In this document: positions 9,631 to 18,410 of the stretch, piece after piece | How positions within the stretch are numbered: the stretch's first letter is position 1 | Layout of the letters: each line of letters opens with the position of its first letter | Assembly (NCBI GenBank): GCA_902779845.1 | Contig: CACZCZ010000010.1 | Span: 1-64,000, forward strand | Length of the DNA stretch: 64,000 bases | Reading direction: 5' to 3' | DNA from: an uncultured Bacteroidales bacterium | GTDB taxonomy: Bacteria > Bacteroidota > Bacteroidia > Bacteroidales > Bacteroidaceae | Notes under the pieces: generated by a model | What the model was told of the DNA's origin: nothing | What the model saw: the letters and a program-made list of their open reading frames with translations, nothing else | Database searches by the model: none | Program-made: the position numbers and the translations under genes

Positions 9631-11028
9631 TTAATCTCTTTTGAAAATGTCTCTTGTATATACTTTTTCTCTTATATCATCCAAACAGCTATCATACCTA
9701 TTTGCAATAATGGCTTTTGACTGGGTTTTAAACTCGGTTAGGTCATTCACGACTAAAGAACCAAAGAATGTCTCGCCATCATTCAGTGTTGGCTCATAAA
9801 TAATAACCTCTGCCCCCTTTGCCTTAATACGCTTCATAATGCCTTGAATAGCACTTTGACGGAAGTTGTCGCTGTTGCTCTTCATAGTCAGGCGATAAAC
9901 ACCAATCACACACTTTTGCTCGCGATTAGCATCCCATTGACTACTGGCTTCATAATAACCCGCTTTTCGGAGCACCTGCTCAGCAATAAAGTCCTTGCGG
10001 GTTGCATTGCTATCAACAATAGCTCGAATCAAATCTTCAGGTACGTCATCATAGTTGGCTAGCAACTGTTTGGTATCCTTAGGAAGGCAATATCCACCAT
10101 AACCAAAGCTAGGATTGTTGTAGTGCGTACCAATACGAGGATCAAGACCAACACCTTCAATAATTGCTTGTGTATCTAGGCCCTTAACTTCTGCGTAGGT
10201 ATCAAGCTCATTGAAATAGCTGACACGCAGAGCCAGATAGGTATTGGCAAAGAGTTTTACTGCCTCTGCTTCTTTCATGCCCATCAAAAGAACAGGGATA
10301 CCCTTACCGAATGAAGAATGAAGAGTGAAGAGTGAAGAATCGGGCTGCGCGGTGGGGGCGGGAGATTGGGGGTGCGCGGAGCTGGGAGCGGAGGATTGGG
10401 AACCGATGGCGCCTTCGATGAGGAGGGAGGCGAACTCTTTAGCCTTTTCTTGCAGGAAAGCGACATCCGTTACCTGACGGATGGCTTCGTTTTCTTCCTG
10501 AAACTCTAGACGGTCCAATATCTTCGGACAACCCACAATAATGCGGCTGGGATAGAGGTTATCGTAGAGAGCTTTGCTCTCGCGCAGGAATTCTGGAGAG
10601 AAAAGCAGGTTGAATTTCTTTACACCCTTTGCTGCATACTTCACATAGAGGTTACGAGTGTAGCCCACCGGGATGGTGCTCTTGATAACCATCACCGCAT
10701 CTGGGTTCACCTTCAGCACGAGGTCTATCACCTCCTCGACATGACTGGTATCGAAGAAGTTCTTCTGCGGGTCATAGTTGGTAGGGGCGGCAATAACAAC
10801 GAAGTCTGCGTCTTTGTACGCTGCTTCACCATCAAGAGTCGCTGTAAGGTCCAGTTCCTTCTCAGCCAAATATTTCTCGATGTAATCGTCCTGGATGGAA
10901 GAAATACGTTTGTTGATCTTCTCCACCTTTTCAGGGATTACATCCACGGCGGTGACATGATTGTGTTGCGCTAAAAGCGTGGCTATGCTCATGCCGACAT
11001 AACCGGTTCCTGCTACTGCAATATTCAT
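9631..11028 (-). CDS. ugd: UDP-glucose/UDP-sugar 6-dehydrogenase, copy 1, with repeat-derived insert
   Basis: 465 residues. N-terminal Rossmann motif [12 protein letters not shown], central [19 protein letters not shown], and the catalytic Cys in [15 protein letters not shown]. Makes UDP-glucuronate (or a related uronate) from the UDP-hexose with two NAD+; it sits next to a UDP-glucuronate epimerase, which fits UDP-GalA synthesis. Residues ~210-241 are a Ser/Pro/Ala-rich segment absent from the second copy in sequence and from normal family members, encoded by 10306-10401, whose DNA is heptamer repeat (GAATGAA/GAGTGAA) plus GC-rich sequence. The insert lies just before IPVLLMG, between the NAD domain and the central helix. 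Confidence 0.9.
   Translation of the reverse strand: MNIAVAGTGYVGMSIATLLAQHNHVTAVDVIPEKVEKINKRISSIQDDYIEKYLAEKELDLTATLDGEAAYKDADFVVIAAPTNYDPQKNFFDTSHVEEVIDLVLKVNPDAVMVIKSTIPVGYTRNLYVKYAAKGVKKFNLLFSPEFLRESKALYDNLYPSRIIVGCPKILDRLEFQEENEAIRQVTDVAFLQEKAKEFASLLIEGAIGSQSSAPSSAHPQSPAPTAQPDSSLFTLHSSFGKGIPVLLMGMKEAEAVKLFANTYLALRVSYFNELDTYAEVKGLDTQAIIEGVGLDPRIGTHYNNPSFGYGGYCLPKDTKQLLANYDDVPEDLIRAIVDSNATRKDFIAEQVLRKAGYYEASSQWDANREQKCVIGVYRLTMKSNSDNFRQSAIQGIMKRIKAKGAEVIIYEPTLNDGETFFGSLVVNDLTEFKTQSKAIIANRYDSCLDDIREKVYTRDIFKRD
10306..10401. repeat. Heptamer-type repeat inserted in frame in ugd copy 1
   Basis: Starts with GAATGAA GAATGAA GAGTGAA GAGTGAA on the plus strand and continues into GC-rich purine-biased sequence. 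Encodes residues ~210-241 of the dehydrogenase without breaking the frame. Confidence 0.8.
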
Positions 11029-11048
11029 AACTATATTTTTATACGTTT

Positions 11049-12086
11049 TTATTTGTAGTATTCCTTATACCAACTAGCGAACTTGCGGAGACCTTCGCGG
11101 AGAGTAATTTGGGGTGTAAAGCCAAAGTCCCTTTCTAACGCAGAAGAGTCTGCGTAAGTGACTGGAACGTCACCTGGTTGCATGGGGACAAGTTCCCTGT
11201 GGGCCTCGAAGTCATAATCCTGCGGCAGAACGCCGGCACGGAGGAGTTCCTCCTGCAAGATGTTGACAAAGTCCAATAGGTTCTCGGGCTGACCGCCTCC
11301 GATGTTGTAGACCTTGTAAGGCGGGATAGGCAGGCCGTCTTCGCCAGTCTTGCGTTCGGGCGCGCCTCCCATCACACGCACGATGCCTTCCACAATGTCA
11401 TCCACATAAGTGAAGTCGCGGCGGCAGTTACCGTAATTGTATATCTGAATGGTGTCGCCCTTGAGCAGCTTATTGGTGAACCCGAAGTAAGCCATATCGG
11501 GCCGGCCAGCAGGGCCATAGACCGTGAAGAAGCGGAGGCCGGTGCTGGGGATGTTGTACAGCTTGCTGTAGCAGTGCGCCATCAGCTCGTTGCTCTTCTT
11601 GGTGGCGGCGTACAGGCTCACGGGATTGTCCACACGGTCATCCGTGCTGAACGGCACCTTCTTATTTCCGCCGTAAACGGAACTGGAAGAAGCATACACC
11701 AAGTGCTCAACCGGATTGTGTCGGCAGGCTTCAAGAATATTGTAGAATCCTATGATGTTACTCTCTATATAGACATCAGGGTTCTCGATGCTGTAGCGCA
11801 CACCGGCTTGGGCTGCCAGGTTCACCACGATGTCAAACTTATATTCCGGAAACAAGCGGTTTATCAGTTCACGGTCTGCTATGCTACCCTTAACAAACTG
11901 GTAGCTAATGGATGCTGGCTTGGCCTTATCCAATTCACGGAGGCGATACTCCTTCAGTGAGACATCGTAGTAGTTGTTAAGGTTGTCGATGCCCACTATA
12001 GTGCCCTCTTCCATATCATTGAAAAGGCGTTTCACTAAGTTGGAACCGATGAATCCGGCAGATCCGGTAACAAGTATTGTTTTCAT
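11049..12086 (-). CDS. UDP-glucuronate 4-epimerase-like NAD-dependent epimerase
   Basis: 345-residue extended [13 protein letters not shown] at residues 7-16 binds NAD; the active site shows SSSSVYGG and YAATKKSNE (YxxxK). The long insert [12 protein letters not shown] and [17 protein letters not shown] match UDP-glucuronate epimerases (LpsL/Cap1J type) rather than GalE. With the adjacent dehydrogenase it would convert UDP-Glc to UDP-GlcA and then UDP-GalA for the glycan. Ends 20 bp before the ugd start; cotranscribed. Exact sugar is inferred from family and neighbour. Confidence 0.85.
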   Translation of the reverse strand: MKTILVTGSAGFIGSNLVKRLFNDMEEGTIVGIDNLNNYYDVSLKEYRLRELDKAKPASISYQFVKGSIADRELINRLFPEYKFDIVVNLAAQAGVRYSIENPDVYIESNIIGFYNILEACRHNPVEHLVYASSSSVYGGNKKVPFSTDDRVDNPVSLYAATKKSNELMAHCYSKLYNIPSTGLRFFTVYGPAGRPDMAYFGFTNKLLKGDTIQIYNYGNCRRDFTYVDDIVEGIVRVMGGAPERKTGEDGLPIPPYKVYNIGGGQPENLLDFVNILQEELLRAGVLPQDYDFEAHRELVPMQPGDVPVTYADSSALERDFGFTPQITLREGLRKFASWYKEYYK

Positions 12087-12135
12087 TTGCTATTATTTTT
12101 TCCCTGCTAAAAGGACTATGGGCGAGAGGTTACTT

Positions 12136-12208
12136 CTGGTGAAGGGTTAAGGGTTAAGGGTTAAGGGTAACTCCTGGTGAAGGGTGAAGGGTTAAGGGTT
12201 AAGGGTTA
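12136..12208. repeat. AAGGGTT/GAAGGGT heptamer array, left border of a four-helix-bundle gene
   Basis: Two blocks of GGTGAAGGGTTAAGGGTTAAG-type sequence separated by CTCCTGGTGAAGG. Period 7. Lies just downstream of the four-helix-bundle gene at 12258. Confidence 0.85.
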
Positions 12209-12257
12209 CTTTACATTAGAACTCAAAACCTTACCTTAGCATACCAGGACCTTATTC

Positions 12258-12785
12258 CTATTTCTTTTTGTTCCCCTCTATTTTCTCCTTCATCGTCTTA
12301 ACTATCGAAGCCAATATCTTTAAGATTCTATCTATATCTTTATTTAGTGAAGTAAATTGGTCATCGTTGAGATAGCCGTTATCGTGAAGGAGGTTGAGCC
12401 AGAAATCTGTCTCGTCTGCCTCCTTATAGGCTATTGACATCTTACTCAAGAAATCAGCATCGCTCTGCGCGTGCTTGCTCTCCCTCACATTGGCGCCTAT
12501 AGACGTACCACTTCTATATATTTGTTTTGATTGTACATATTCTTTGTATTTTGCATCCTCTGTCAAATACTGGAAGAGTCGAGTAATACGACATCCAAAG
12601 TCATATGAAAGCTCGTGAATGCTGGCAGCTTGTTTCGCTTCCTCCGTCATCAGCGGAGCCAGCTTCCCTCGCTTTCGGTTCAGGGCAACTTTTTGTTCAT
12701 GGTGAAGGGTGTAGGGTGAAGGGTTAGCTTTCCCTTTTCCGTTGAACTTCTTGTATGACTTCTTTTCGTTGTATTCCATAACCAT
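12258..12785 (-). CDS. Four-helix bundle protein (23S rRNA-IVS/S23 family), copy 1
   Basis: 175 residues. The core from about residue 52 (SIHELSYDFGCRITRLFQYL, QIYRSGTSIGANVRES, FWLNLLHDNGYL) is the four-helix-bundle family first found in 23S rRNA intervening sequences and related to the Avd accessory protein of diversity-generating retroelements. Biochemical role unknown. The first ~50 residues are an extension partly encoded by heptamer repeat DNA (12701-12726, giving NPSPYTLHHE), so translation may instead start at Met46 (12650). Both flanks carry heptamer repeats. Two further copies are in this window. Confidence 0.8.
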   Translation of the reverse strand: MVMEYNEKKSYKKFNGKGKANPSPYTLHHEQKVALNRKRGKLAPLMTEEAKQAASIHELSYDFGCRITRLFQYLTEDAKYKEYVQSKQIYRSGTSIGANVRESKHAQSDADFLSKMSIAYKEADETDFWLNLLHDNGYLNDDQFTSLNKDIDRILKILASIVKTMKEKIEGNKKK

Positions 12786-12869
12786 TAATCATGAACCACA
12801 AGTAATGTTGCTCATGAGTTAGAGGCATCATCAAACTGCTCAAAAAAGTTATTTGCCATCAAGAGATCT

Positions 12870-12965
12870 GGTTTCAAGATTCACGTTTCAAGATTCAAGC
12901 ATTTCAAGAATTGGAGAATTTGAGAATTATCTCTGGTTTCAAGTTTCATGATTAATGGTGAATGG
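12870..12965. repeat. GTTTCAA/GATTCAA heptamer repeat, right border of four-helix-bundle copy 1
   Basis: GTTTCAA GATTCAC GTTTCAA GATTCAA, then looser TTTCAAG, GAGAATT and ATGGTGAATGG words. Lies between the four-helix-bundle start and the stop of the TOPRIM-like gene. Confidence 0.7.
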
Positions 12966-13520
12966 TTATTGGGGCTTTCCATCATCAATCTTTTTCTTTA
13001 ATTCGTCAAGATCAACATTGTACTTATTCGCGGCAAGATAGGCTAGTATGTCTTGAAGTTTTGCCACTTCAGGTGACTGGCGCATCGCCTTGCTTAACTT
13101 CAGAATTCTCGGATCATTCTGGGTAGTGACACTGTTTTTTGTCGTTTTAATCAAATCATCAAGGTTAGATGGCAAGTTGAAGTCCTCCATTTTCATTCCC
13201 ATTGCTTCCACATTTGCAATGAGAAAGGTCTCCATTGCTTGATGCTCCTTTCCAACTTTTATTATATATTGATGTTTCTGGTTATGCTTCAAGAACGTCA
13301 AATTTTCAGTTTGGCCTATTTCTTCAAATTCCTTCGTATAAGTAAGTGGCCTTTTATCATTGTCTATTATTCCTACTGCGAATCCATCCTTGTATGTTCC
13401 TTTCTCCATTTCCTTGATTACCTCATTGCAGCTATGTTTATGACTTACCTTCGCATCCAGCAATGAAGCAACAAGCGTTGTATCAATAAAACACTCTGGC
13501 ATAATCTCATTATACTTCAT
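12966..13520 (-). CDS. Small protein paired with an AAA ATPase; possible TOPRIM-like effector
   Basis: I do not recognise the family with certainty. From the ATG at 13518-13520 the protein has 184 residues. It starts MKYNEIMPECFIDTTLV, has an acidic GFAVGIIDNDKR segment and later KVGKEHQAMETFLI; Glu, Asp-x-Asp and a third Glu in this order resemble a TOPRIM-type metal site. The C-terminal third is helical and charged. It overlaps the end of the upstream AAA ATPase gene by about 11 bp, so the two are translationally coupled. ATPase plus TOPRIM-like partner is the plan of OLD/Gabija and PARIS (AriA/AriB) defence systems. The effector role is inference. Confidence 0.55.
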   Translation of the reverse strand: MKYNEIMPECFIDTTLVASLLDAKVSHKHSCNEVIKEMEKGTYKDGFAVGIIDNDKRPLTYTKEFEEIGQTENLTFLKHNQKHQYIIKVGKEHQAMETFLIANVEAMGMKMEDFNLPSNLDDLIKTTKNSVTTQNDPRILKLSKAMRQSPEVAKLQDILAYLAANKYNVDLDELKKKIDDGKPQ

Positions 13521-14685
13521 CACCAAGCCTTTCTATATTAAAGAATGCATCTACTCCACCCTCAAACATATCCTGCACATCAGCCTCGGTTGCTGTTTTG
13601 ACCACAGAGCCATTCTCTGTAGACTGGATATAGAACAATCCAAAATCGTACGTTTCTCTTTCCAACAGGATGTCAAGGATATATGGACTGTGGGTTGAGA
13701 TAAAGAGTGTATTGCCTTTTTCCAAATTGACAAATCTTAGAAGCGACTTCATCAGAATTTGTTGCGTGGGAGGGAACAGATTCTCCTCCGGCTCTTCCAG
13801 GAATACTTCACAATGATGAATTCTTGATAAATTTGAAAATCTTCTTAGGAACCATCTAGTCATATCCGGATTGGATATAAATTCCTTATCAATGTTCACC
13901 TTCTTATTTATTGCACCATAGTTGGGATTTTTTATAAATGGCTCGCCTATATTTTCTTTATAATAATCAATCAAAGTTTTTGATAATTTTTCCATCTCGG
14001 ATATATGCTTCACCGAATTGTCTTCCCGCTCCCGATACTTTTTGCTGGTAATATTCACCAAATGCACATATAAGGGTATCAACGATTGTAAACCACTTGA
14101 AACATTCGTAAATGGAAGAATTCGACCATCCTTCATCTTTACATAATCCGTATCACTACTTTCGTCATAATGATATGCCACGTCAAGATTAAGAATCGAC
14201 TCATCATCTGCAACTGATTTCCTGGCATCTGACCAGTCTGCCATAAAGTCTTGAATATTCTCTGCAACCGACTTCACCTCGAACCAGTTAGGGATAACGG
14301 CTACCAAATTTCTTTCTGCAGGAATATAACTTACCTTGGGGCGCTTGTAATCCCATCTATTCTCCTTCCACTCATACGAAAAGCCATTTTTGTTGTCATA
14401 GGAGAATTTTATAAAATCCGACTCATATCCAATATATGTATTATCATGTGCATACCCATTCAAGCGGTGGAAGTTCATTAGTTCTTCTAAAAACACGCCA
14501 TTCTTCTCAAAGCGCTTCGCGTTCTGTTCTATGGCTATGCGTTTTTCCACCCAAGTGCAGAAACAAGATACCTTCAAAACACAACTTTTACCTATGCTTT
14601 GCTCACCAATAATGACATTTACATCTTGAAGCAAGATATCTGCCTTCATTATTGGCCCGAAGTCGCGTATTATTATTCTCTTCAT
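13510..14685 (-). CDS. AAA/ABC-type ATPase, OLD-like (candidate defence ATPase)
   Basis: About 391 residues from the ATG at 14685, chosen because MKRIIIRDFGPI is the normal first beta-strand of this family; an in-frame start at 14799 would add 38 unrelated residues. Walker A GEQSIGKS is at residues 27-34. Further on are a signature-like region (ISSGLQSLIPL), Walker B FLEEPEENLFPPTQ and the switch FISTHSPYIL. These are features of SMC/Rad50-like ATPases found in OLD nucleases, AbiL and PARIS AriA. No nuclease domain is fused, so the small downstream-overlapping protein is the likely partner. Neighbours (RelA/SpoT domain gene, toxin-antitoxin) support an accessory, possibly antiviral, role. Confidence 0.75.
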   Translation of the reverse strand: MKRIIIRDFGPIMKADILLQDVNVIIGEQSIGKSCVLKVSCFCTWVEKRIAIEQNAKRFEKNGVFLEELMNFHRLNGYAHDNTYIGYESDFIKFSYDNKNGFSYEWKENRWDYKRPKVSYIPAERNLVAVIPNWFEVKSVAENIQDFMADWSDARKSVADDESILNLDVAYHYDESSDTDYVKMKDGRILPFTNVSSGLQSLIPLYVHLVNITSKKYREREDNSVKHISEMEKLSKTLIDYYKENIGEPFIKNPNYGAINKKVNIDKEFISNPDMTRWFLRRFSNLSRIHHCEVFLEEPEENLFPPTQQILMKSLLRFVNLEKGNTLFISTHSPYILDILLERETYDFGLFYIQSTENGSVVKTATEADVQDMFEGGVDAFFNIERLGDEV

Positions 14686-14886
14686 ATCATTTACATCTTT
14701 GACGATTGAGCTGTGAGAGGTTTCTACATACTCTTCCTTTGCGCCACCGCTGTTTTGATTAATTTCACTTCGCGTGACTACCAAGTCAACTTCATTCAAG
14801 CACTAATAGGAATCTAAAATTGATCTAAACTGTTGTAGAGATCGGTCATCTTCTCATGGTTTTACAGTCCTAATGTCAGGTTTTAT

Positions 14887-15507
14887 TTATTTCTTTGGTT
14901 CTTCCTTGCGCACACGCTTGACGGTATGCTTAATCTTGCCGATGAGGAAGTTTATTTCCAATGAACTCTCTGTTTCTGAGGTCTGCAAGTCGGGCATCAC
15001 GATGTCGGTAAGCACCTCACCAAAGTGCTGCATCTTGGACTTCTGCTTTTCTTTGTCCGTCTCGTTGTGTAGAGCCAAAAGCTCCTGCCTCAGCGTCATC
15101 ACCTTATCAAAGGTTTCCACAATAGCCACCGTAGCATCTGCAGCTCTATCAGACTTCAAGCAGGTTGCCAGCATATACAAGCCCTTGCGAGTGAAGGCCT
15201 TGAAGTTGTACTTGCTGTAGCGCCCTTTACCTGCTGTGAGGGCTAAGGTCGCGGCTGAATCTTCTAAGGTCAAAAGTTTTGATCTTAGAGCAGCAGATTC
15301 TTCCTTGGTCAGCTCGAGTACATAGCCTTCAGGGAACTTACGAGGATTGTTGCGCACGGCCTGATTCACCTCTCTTGTCTCCACACCGTACAGCGCAGCT
15401 ACGTCGCGGTCTAGCAGCGCTTTCTGTCCGCGAACTTCGACAATCTTCTCCTCAACCTCTTTCATTAAGGCAGGCAGTTGGCTGTTCTTCTTTATGATAT
15501 TGCTCAT
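14887..15507 (-). CDS. ORF6N domain-containing protein
   Basis: 206 residues. The N-terminal ~85 residues (EEKIVEVRGQKALLDRDVA, ALYGVETREVNQAVRNN, PEGYVLELTKEE) are the ORF6N DNA-binding domain known from phage antirepressor-like and Bacteroidetes accessory proteins. Then YNFKAFTRKGLYMLATCLKS, which resembles the helix after the ORF6N domain, and a helical C-terminus. Probably a DNA-binding regulator, target unknown. It stands alone between the ATPase pair and the RelA/SpoT gene, each separated by intergenic DNA, which fits an accessory island. Confidence 0.82.
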   Translation of the reverse strand: MSNIIKKNSQLPALMKEVEEKIVEVRGQKALLDRDVAALYGVETREVNQAVRNNPRKFPEGYVLELTKEESAALRSKLLTLEDSAATLALTAGKGRYSKYNFKAFTRKGLYMLATCLKSDRAADATVAIVETFDKVMTLRQELLALHNETDKEKQKSKMQHFGEVLTDIVMPDLQTSETESSLEINFLIGKIKHTVKRVRKEEPKK

Positions 15508-15660
15508 TGTTATTGTGCTTAATGGGACAATTAAGCCTCTTCATGGCAGGGGCCATTCTTGGGCCAAGGCCCGGATGCGTTGGATAGCAAAGGGTGGGAT
15601 GGATTTTGATGGTTGGAGGCCGATGGAATGTGATCTTTTGATGTTGGAAGAGGGAAGAGG

Positions 15661-15783
15661 GTTACTTCTGGTGAAGGGTTAAGGGTTAAAGGTGAAGGGT
15701 TAATTCTGGTTATGGGTTACTTCTGGTGAAGGATAACCATGGTTCATGGTGCATGGTTCACGGTGCATGGTTATTTTGGTTAA
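15661..15783. repeat. Heptamer repeats of two sub-types (GAAGGGTTA and GGTTCAT/GGTGCAT)
   Basis: First GGTGAAGGGTTAAGGGTTAAA, then GGTTCAT GGTGCAT GGTTCAC GGTGCAT GG. Both have period 7. The upstream half of the gap (15508-15660) shows no gene or clear repeat. Confidence 0.8.
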
Positions 15784-15786
15784 GAG

Positions 15787-16836
15787 TCAATTCTTGATGT
15801 ATCCCTTAAGCTGACAAGTTTGTTGAAAATCTGCCAATGCAGTTATAAATTCCTCGGAATTAAGGAAGTAGCTGGGATAAGCTTCACGCAACTCTTTAAC
15901 ATCGGATACCGCAACAAGAACTACTGCAGCTTTTGTCCTATCTATGTTTTTTTCTATTTGTGCATATTGCTCGTTGGCATTCTCGTTCTCATCCTGTTTG
16001 AAATGACGGATACCAACTTTCTTTTCATCATAGTTGATAACTAACAATACATATCCTCCAGAAAATGATTGTTGTTCTGTCAAACTGACAGCACCAACCA
16101 ATGCCCGAAGTTTTTCAACAAACTTATCTTTGTTGTTCATCTCATAAAAACGGACACAATACTGCTCCTCAGTCATATCCTTAAAAGAAGCATTTACTGG
16201 CTGATGTTCACTAAGCGCAAAGATAGCACTCACCAACTTGAAGAAGTCTAACCAGGCTTGATCGCCTTGACTAGCTTTTAGGGACGAACGTGAGATGAGC
16301 TCTGCTGTTTCAACAGCTGTTGCCCAATCGTGCTGCAACTTGGTTCTTATCTGCAACTCGACACGCATTCCATCCAAATCGCTACCGGGTTTGGTGTATT
16401 TATACACAAAATGGATGCTACGGTAACCACTATCTTTAGGCCTTGTTATATAGTCATATAACTCATGATCTAGTGAGAAATCAGGGAATGTTGTCGTTGC
16501 AATACATTCTTTTGCACGGAGCAAAGAATCCATATCATCAAACACAAAACGACCGCCTCCTATATCTTGCACACCTCCAAGTCCCATGGTAGCTGAACGC
16601 ATGAGTTTCTCCTTGATAGAGGTCATACGCTTTAAGCGCTGAGAAGAGAAGGCTACAGCAATTCCTTTCTTGTCAAGCAATGTTGCAACATGCCTTGATA
16701 AAAGTTCTATGACAGGCAAGTGTAACTTACGCCAGTCATCAACTTTTACAACGGCATCTGCCTGTTCAAACAAATCAGGAGATGCAGATATGATGACTTT
16801 GCCTGCTTTATCAATTTCTTTACGAGAATATTTCAT
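15787..16836 (-). CDS. RelA/SpoT-domain nucleotide pyrophosphokinase-like protein (no hydrolase domain)
   Basis: 349 residues. The synthetase fold is visible: SSQRLKRMTSIKEKLMR at 64-80, the metal-site Asp91 in DIGGGRFVF, the substrate Tyr in GYRSIHFVY (Tyr138), and Glu160 with Arg164 in VELQIRTKLQHDWA. There is no N-terminal HD hydrolase and no TGS/ACT regulatory domain, so this is not the housekeeping Rel. It is longer than small alarmone synthetases (about 200-260 residues); the C-terminal ~150 residues are of unknown role. Could make (p)ppGpp, or act like toxic SAS/CapRel effectors in phage defence. Flanked by heptamer arrays on both sides. Confidence 0.82.
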   Translation of the reverse strand: MKYSRKEIDKAGKVIISASPDLFEQADAVVKVDDWRKLHLPVIELLSRHVATLLDKKGIAVAFSSQRLKRMTSIKEKLMRSATMGLGGVQDIGGGRFVFDDMDSLLRAKECIATTTFPDFSLDHELYDYITRPKDSGYRSIHFVYKYTKPGSDLDGMRVELQIRTKLQHDWATAVETAELISRSSLKASQGDQAWLDFFKLVSAIFALSEHQPVNASFKDMTEEQYCVRFYEMNNKDKFVEKLRALVGAVSLTEQQSFSGGYVLLVINYDEKKVGIRHFKQDENENANEQYAQIEKNIDRTKAAVVLVAVSDVKELREAYPSYFLNSEEFITALADFQQTCQLKGYIKN

Positions 16837-16859
16837 AGAATTATATTCGAGATGTAAAA

Positions 16860-17098
16860 TGGAGGAGGGAGGAGGGAAGAGGGAAGAAGTCTTCGAGGGA
16901 AGAGGGAAGAGGGAAGATGTAAGGGGGAGGGGGGAGATGATGGAAGATGGAAGAGGGAAGAGGGAAGATGTGAGGATCTTCGAGGGAAGAGGGAAGATGT
17001 AAGGGGGAGGGGCGGACGGGGGTAGAGACGGGGTGTAGCGGACGGGGCGTAGCGGAGGGGGTGTAGCGGAGGGGGTGTAGCGGAGGGGAGGGGACTTC
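16860..17098. repeat. Purine-rich GAAGAGG/GAGGAGG/GAAGATG heptamer array
   Basis: About 240 bp, strongly purine-biased on the plus strand, period 7, followed at 17025-17095 by a 14-bp unit (GTGTAGCGGAGGGG) repeated. It separates the RelA/SpoT gene from four-helix-bundle copy 2. Confidence 0.88.
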
Positions 17099-17099
17099 C

Positions 17100-17540
17100 T
17101 TAGTTGTTTTTATCTTCTTCGTTTCCTTCGTTTAGTTTTTTGCAGCGATGGACGAGGAGCTTGACGAGTTCCTCGCAGTCATCGTGGATGGAGGTGTATT
17201 GTTTATCGTCCAGATAGCCATTGCGGTGCAGGAGGTCAATCCAGCATAATGACTCACGGGCTTCCTTCAGTGCTATGAAACTTTTACTTTTGAAATCTGC
17301 TTTGCTGATAGCATTGGTGGCCTCAGCGTTATTGGCGGCTATGCTTGTACCCGCCCTCAATAGTTGATTAGATATATTGGCTACTGCAAGTAGATGTATC
17401 GGTATCCTACCGCTCTTCTCCTTCTTACATCTTACGTCTTCCCTCTTACATGCCTGTGTCAACAGATAATCATTCAACCTGATTACTCTGTCGCCAAAGG
17501 CGAGGCATTTGGCTTGGATGGAGTCGGAGATTATTGACAT
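17100..17540 (-). CDS. Four-helix bundle protein (S23/IVS family), copy 2
   Basis: 146 residues. Family pattern: AFGDRVIRLNDYL, NQLLRAGTSIAANNAEA, SLCWIDLLHRNGYL. An insert in the first loop (CKREDVRCKKEKSGR, encoded around 17415-17455) comes from pyrimidine-rich heptamer-like DNA and is not in copies 1 and 3. Heptamer repeats lie directly on both sides (16860-17098 and 17549-17610). Molecular function unknown. Confidence 0.82.
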   Translation of the reverse strand: MSIISDSIQAKCLAFGDRVIRLNDYLLTQACKREDVRCKKEKSGRIPIHLLAVANISNQLLRAGTSIAANNAEATNAISKADFKSKSFIALKEARESLCWIDLLHRNGYLDDKQYTSIHDDCEELVKLLVHRCKKLNEGNEEDKNN

Positions 17541-17548
17541 AATCTATG

Positions 17549-17610
17549 TATGATGGATGATGGAAGATGGATGATGTGGGATGGATGAGGGAGGAGGGAG
17601 GAGGGATGAT
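17549..17610. repeat. GATGGAT/GATGGAA/GAGGGAG heptamer array
   Basis: GATGGAT GATGGAA GATGGAT GATG, then GAGGGAG GAGGGAG GAGGGAT. It is the upstream border of four-helix-bundle copy 2. Confidence 0.85.
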
Positions 17611-17613
17611 GTG

Positions 17614-17949
17614 CTATTTCTGGCCAAGCAAATAGGAAAGGAACTTATCTGCAACATTTCCCATCTCACTTTTATCATAAATATATAGAAGCGTAATCTC
17701 TATGTTTTCTTCGTCAATCCTATTGACAGAGAAGGTGATAACACGCATACCTCCGCTCTTACCTCCTCCTTTGGCGGCCACACCGAACCGAACCTTGCGT
17801 AATCCTTGACCAAGACTCCTACCTTGAAATGGATTCTCTTTAATACTGTCAAGAAATGCACGATAGTCAGATACCAACGAGTGATACTTTTTCTTATATT
17901 GTTTGAACTTACGCTCAAACTCGGGATGAGTATAGATTGTGACTTTCAT
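17614..17949 (-). CDS. RelE/HigB-type toxin
   Basis: 111 residues. The RelE/ParE superfamily core is seen: YTHPEFERKFKQYKKKY, then LRKVRFGVAAKGGGKSGGMRV and the C-terminal strand ITLLYIYDKSEMGNV. Members are ribosome-dependent mRNA interferases or related inhibitors. The start overlaps the end of the upstream antitoxin-like gene by 4 bp, the usual antitoxin-toxin order. I see no truncation. Confidence 0.8.
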   Translation of the reverse strand: MKVTIYTHPEFERKFKQYKKKYHSLVSDYRAFLDSIKENPFQGRSLGQGLRKVRFGVAAKGGGKSGGMRVITFSVNRIDEENIEITLLYIYDKSEMGNVADKFLSYLLGQK

Positions 17950-18248
17950 GATTTTTCTTGTTCTAACTCATTAAGAAAATCCTCTGCACGACGACCAATA
18001 TGGGTACTGTTTAGTGCCGCTTGACGGACTTCATCTGCACTTTTCTTAATTGAGATTGCCATCATGGATACAGACTTGCGAACTTCGTCTGGCAATTGCT
18101 GCTCATAAGGTTGCATATCTTTTTTTGCTGTCTTTTCAGCAAGGACACGCATCCGAAAAGCATCACGAACAAGTTTTGACTGGGATTGATATAATGCCCA
18201 GAGGGCATCTAATGTTGAAATCTTACCAGAATATGTTGTAGTTGCCAT
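17946..18248 (-). CDS. Antitoxin partner of the RelE-type toxin
   Basis: 100 residues, helical and charged. STLDALWALYQSQSKLVRDAF at the front resembles small antitoxin-like proteins that pair with RelE toxins in Bacteroidetes, and KKSADEVRQAALNSTHIG the linker to a toxin-binding tail. No clear HTH motif. Assigned from gene order and 4-bp overlap with the toxin; the family itself I cannot name with certainty. Confidence 0.65.
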   Translation of the reverse strand: MATTTYSGKISTLDALWALYQSQSKLVRDAFRMRVLAEKTAKKDMQPYEQQLPDEVRKSVSMMAISIKKSADEVRQAALNSTHIGRRAEDFLNELEQEKS

Positions 18249-18299
18249 AATTGTAAGTTTTTATATTAATATGTAAATATTCATCACCTTTCGGGGCAT

Positions 18300-18407
18300 T
18301 TACTTTGGCATATCACCACTCCAACCATGGCCCAGGTCCCAGTGCTTGTCGAAGGACTTCATGTCCTCCATCTGTGCGTTATGTTCTTTATCTGATAGTT
18401 GTGTCAT
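18300..18407 (-). CDS. Small ORF (35 aa) directly after the rhamnose mutarotase
   Basis: ATG at 18405-18407, TAA at 18300-18302. It starts MTQLSDKEHNAQMEDMKSF and ends GHGWSGDMPK, acidic and Trp/His-containing. It starts 3 bp after the mutarotase stop, so coupling is likely. No family recognised; it could be a small protein or the surviving end of a deleted gene. Confidence 0.4.
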   Translation of the reverse strand: MTQLSDKEHNAQMEDMKSFDKHWDLGHGWSGDMPK

Positions 18408-18410
18408 AGT

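Noticed and set aside
15494..15682. 62-residue plus-strand frame after the ORF6N gene
   Set aside because: Ends in heptamer repeats and has no recognisable features.
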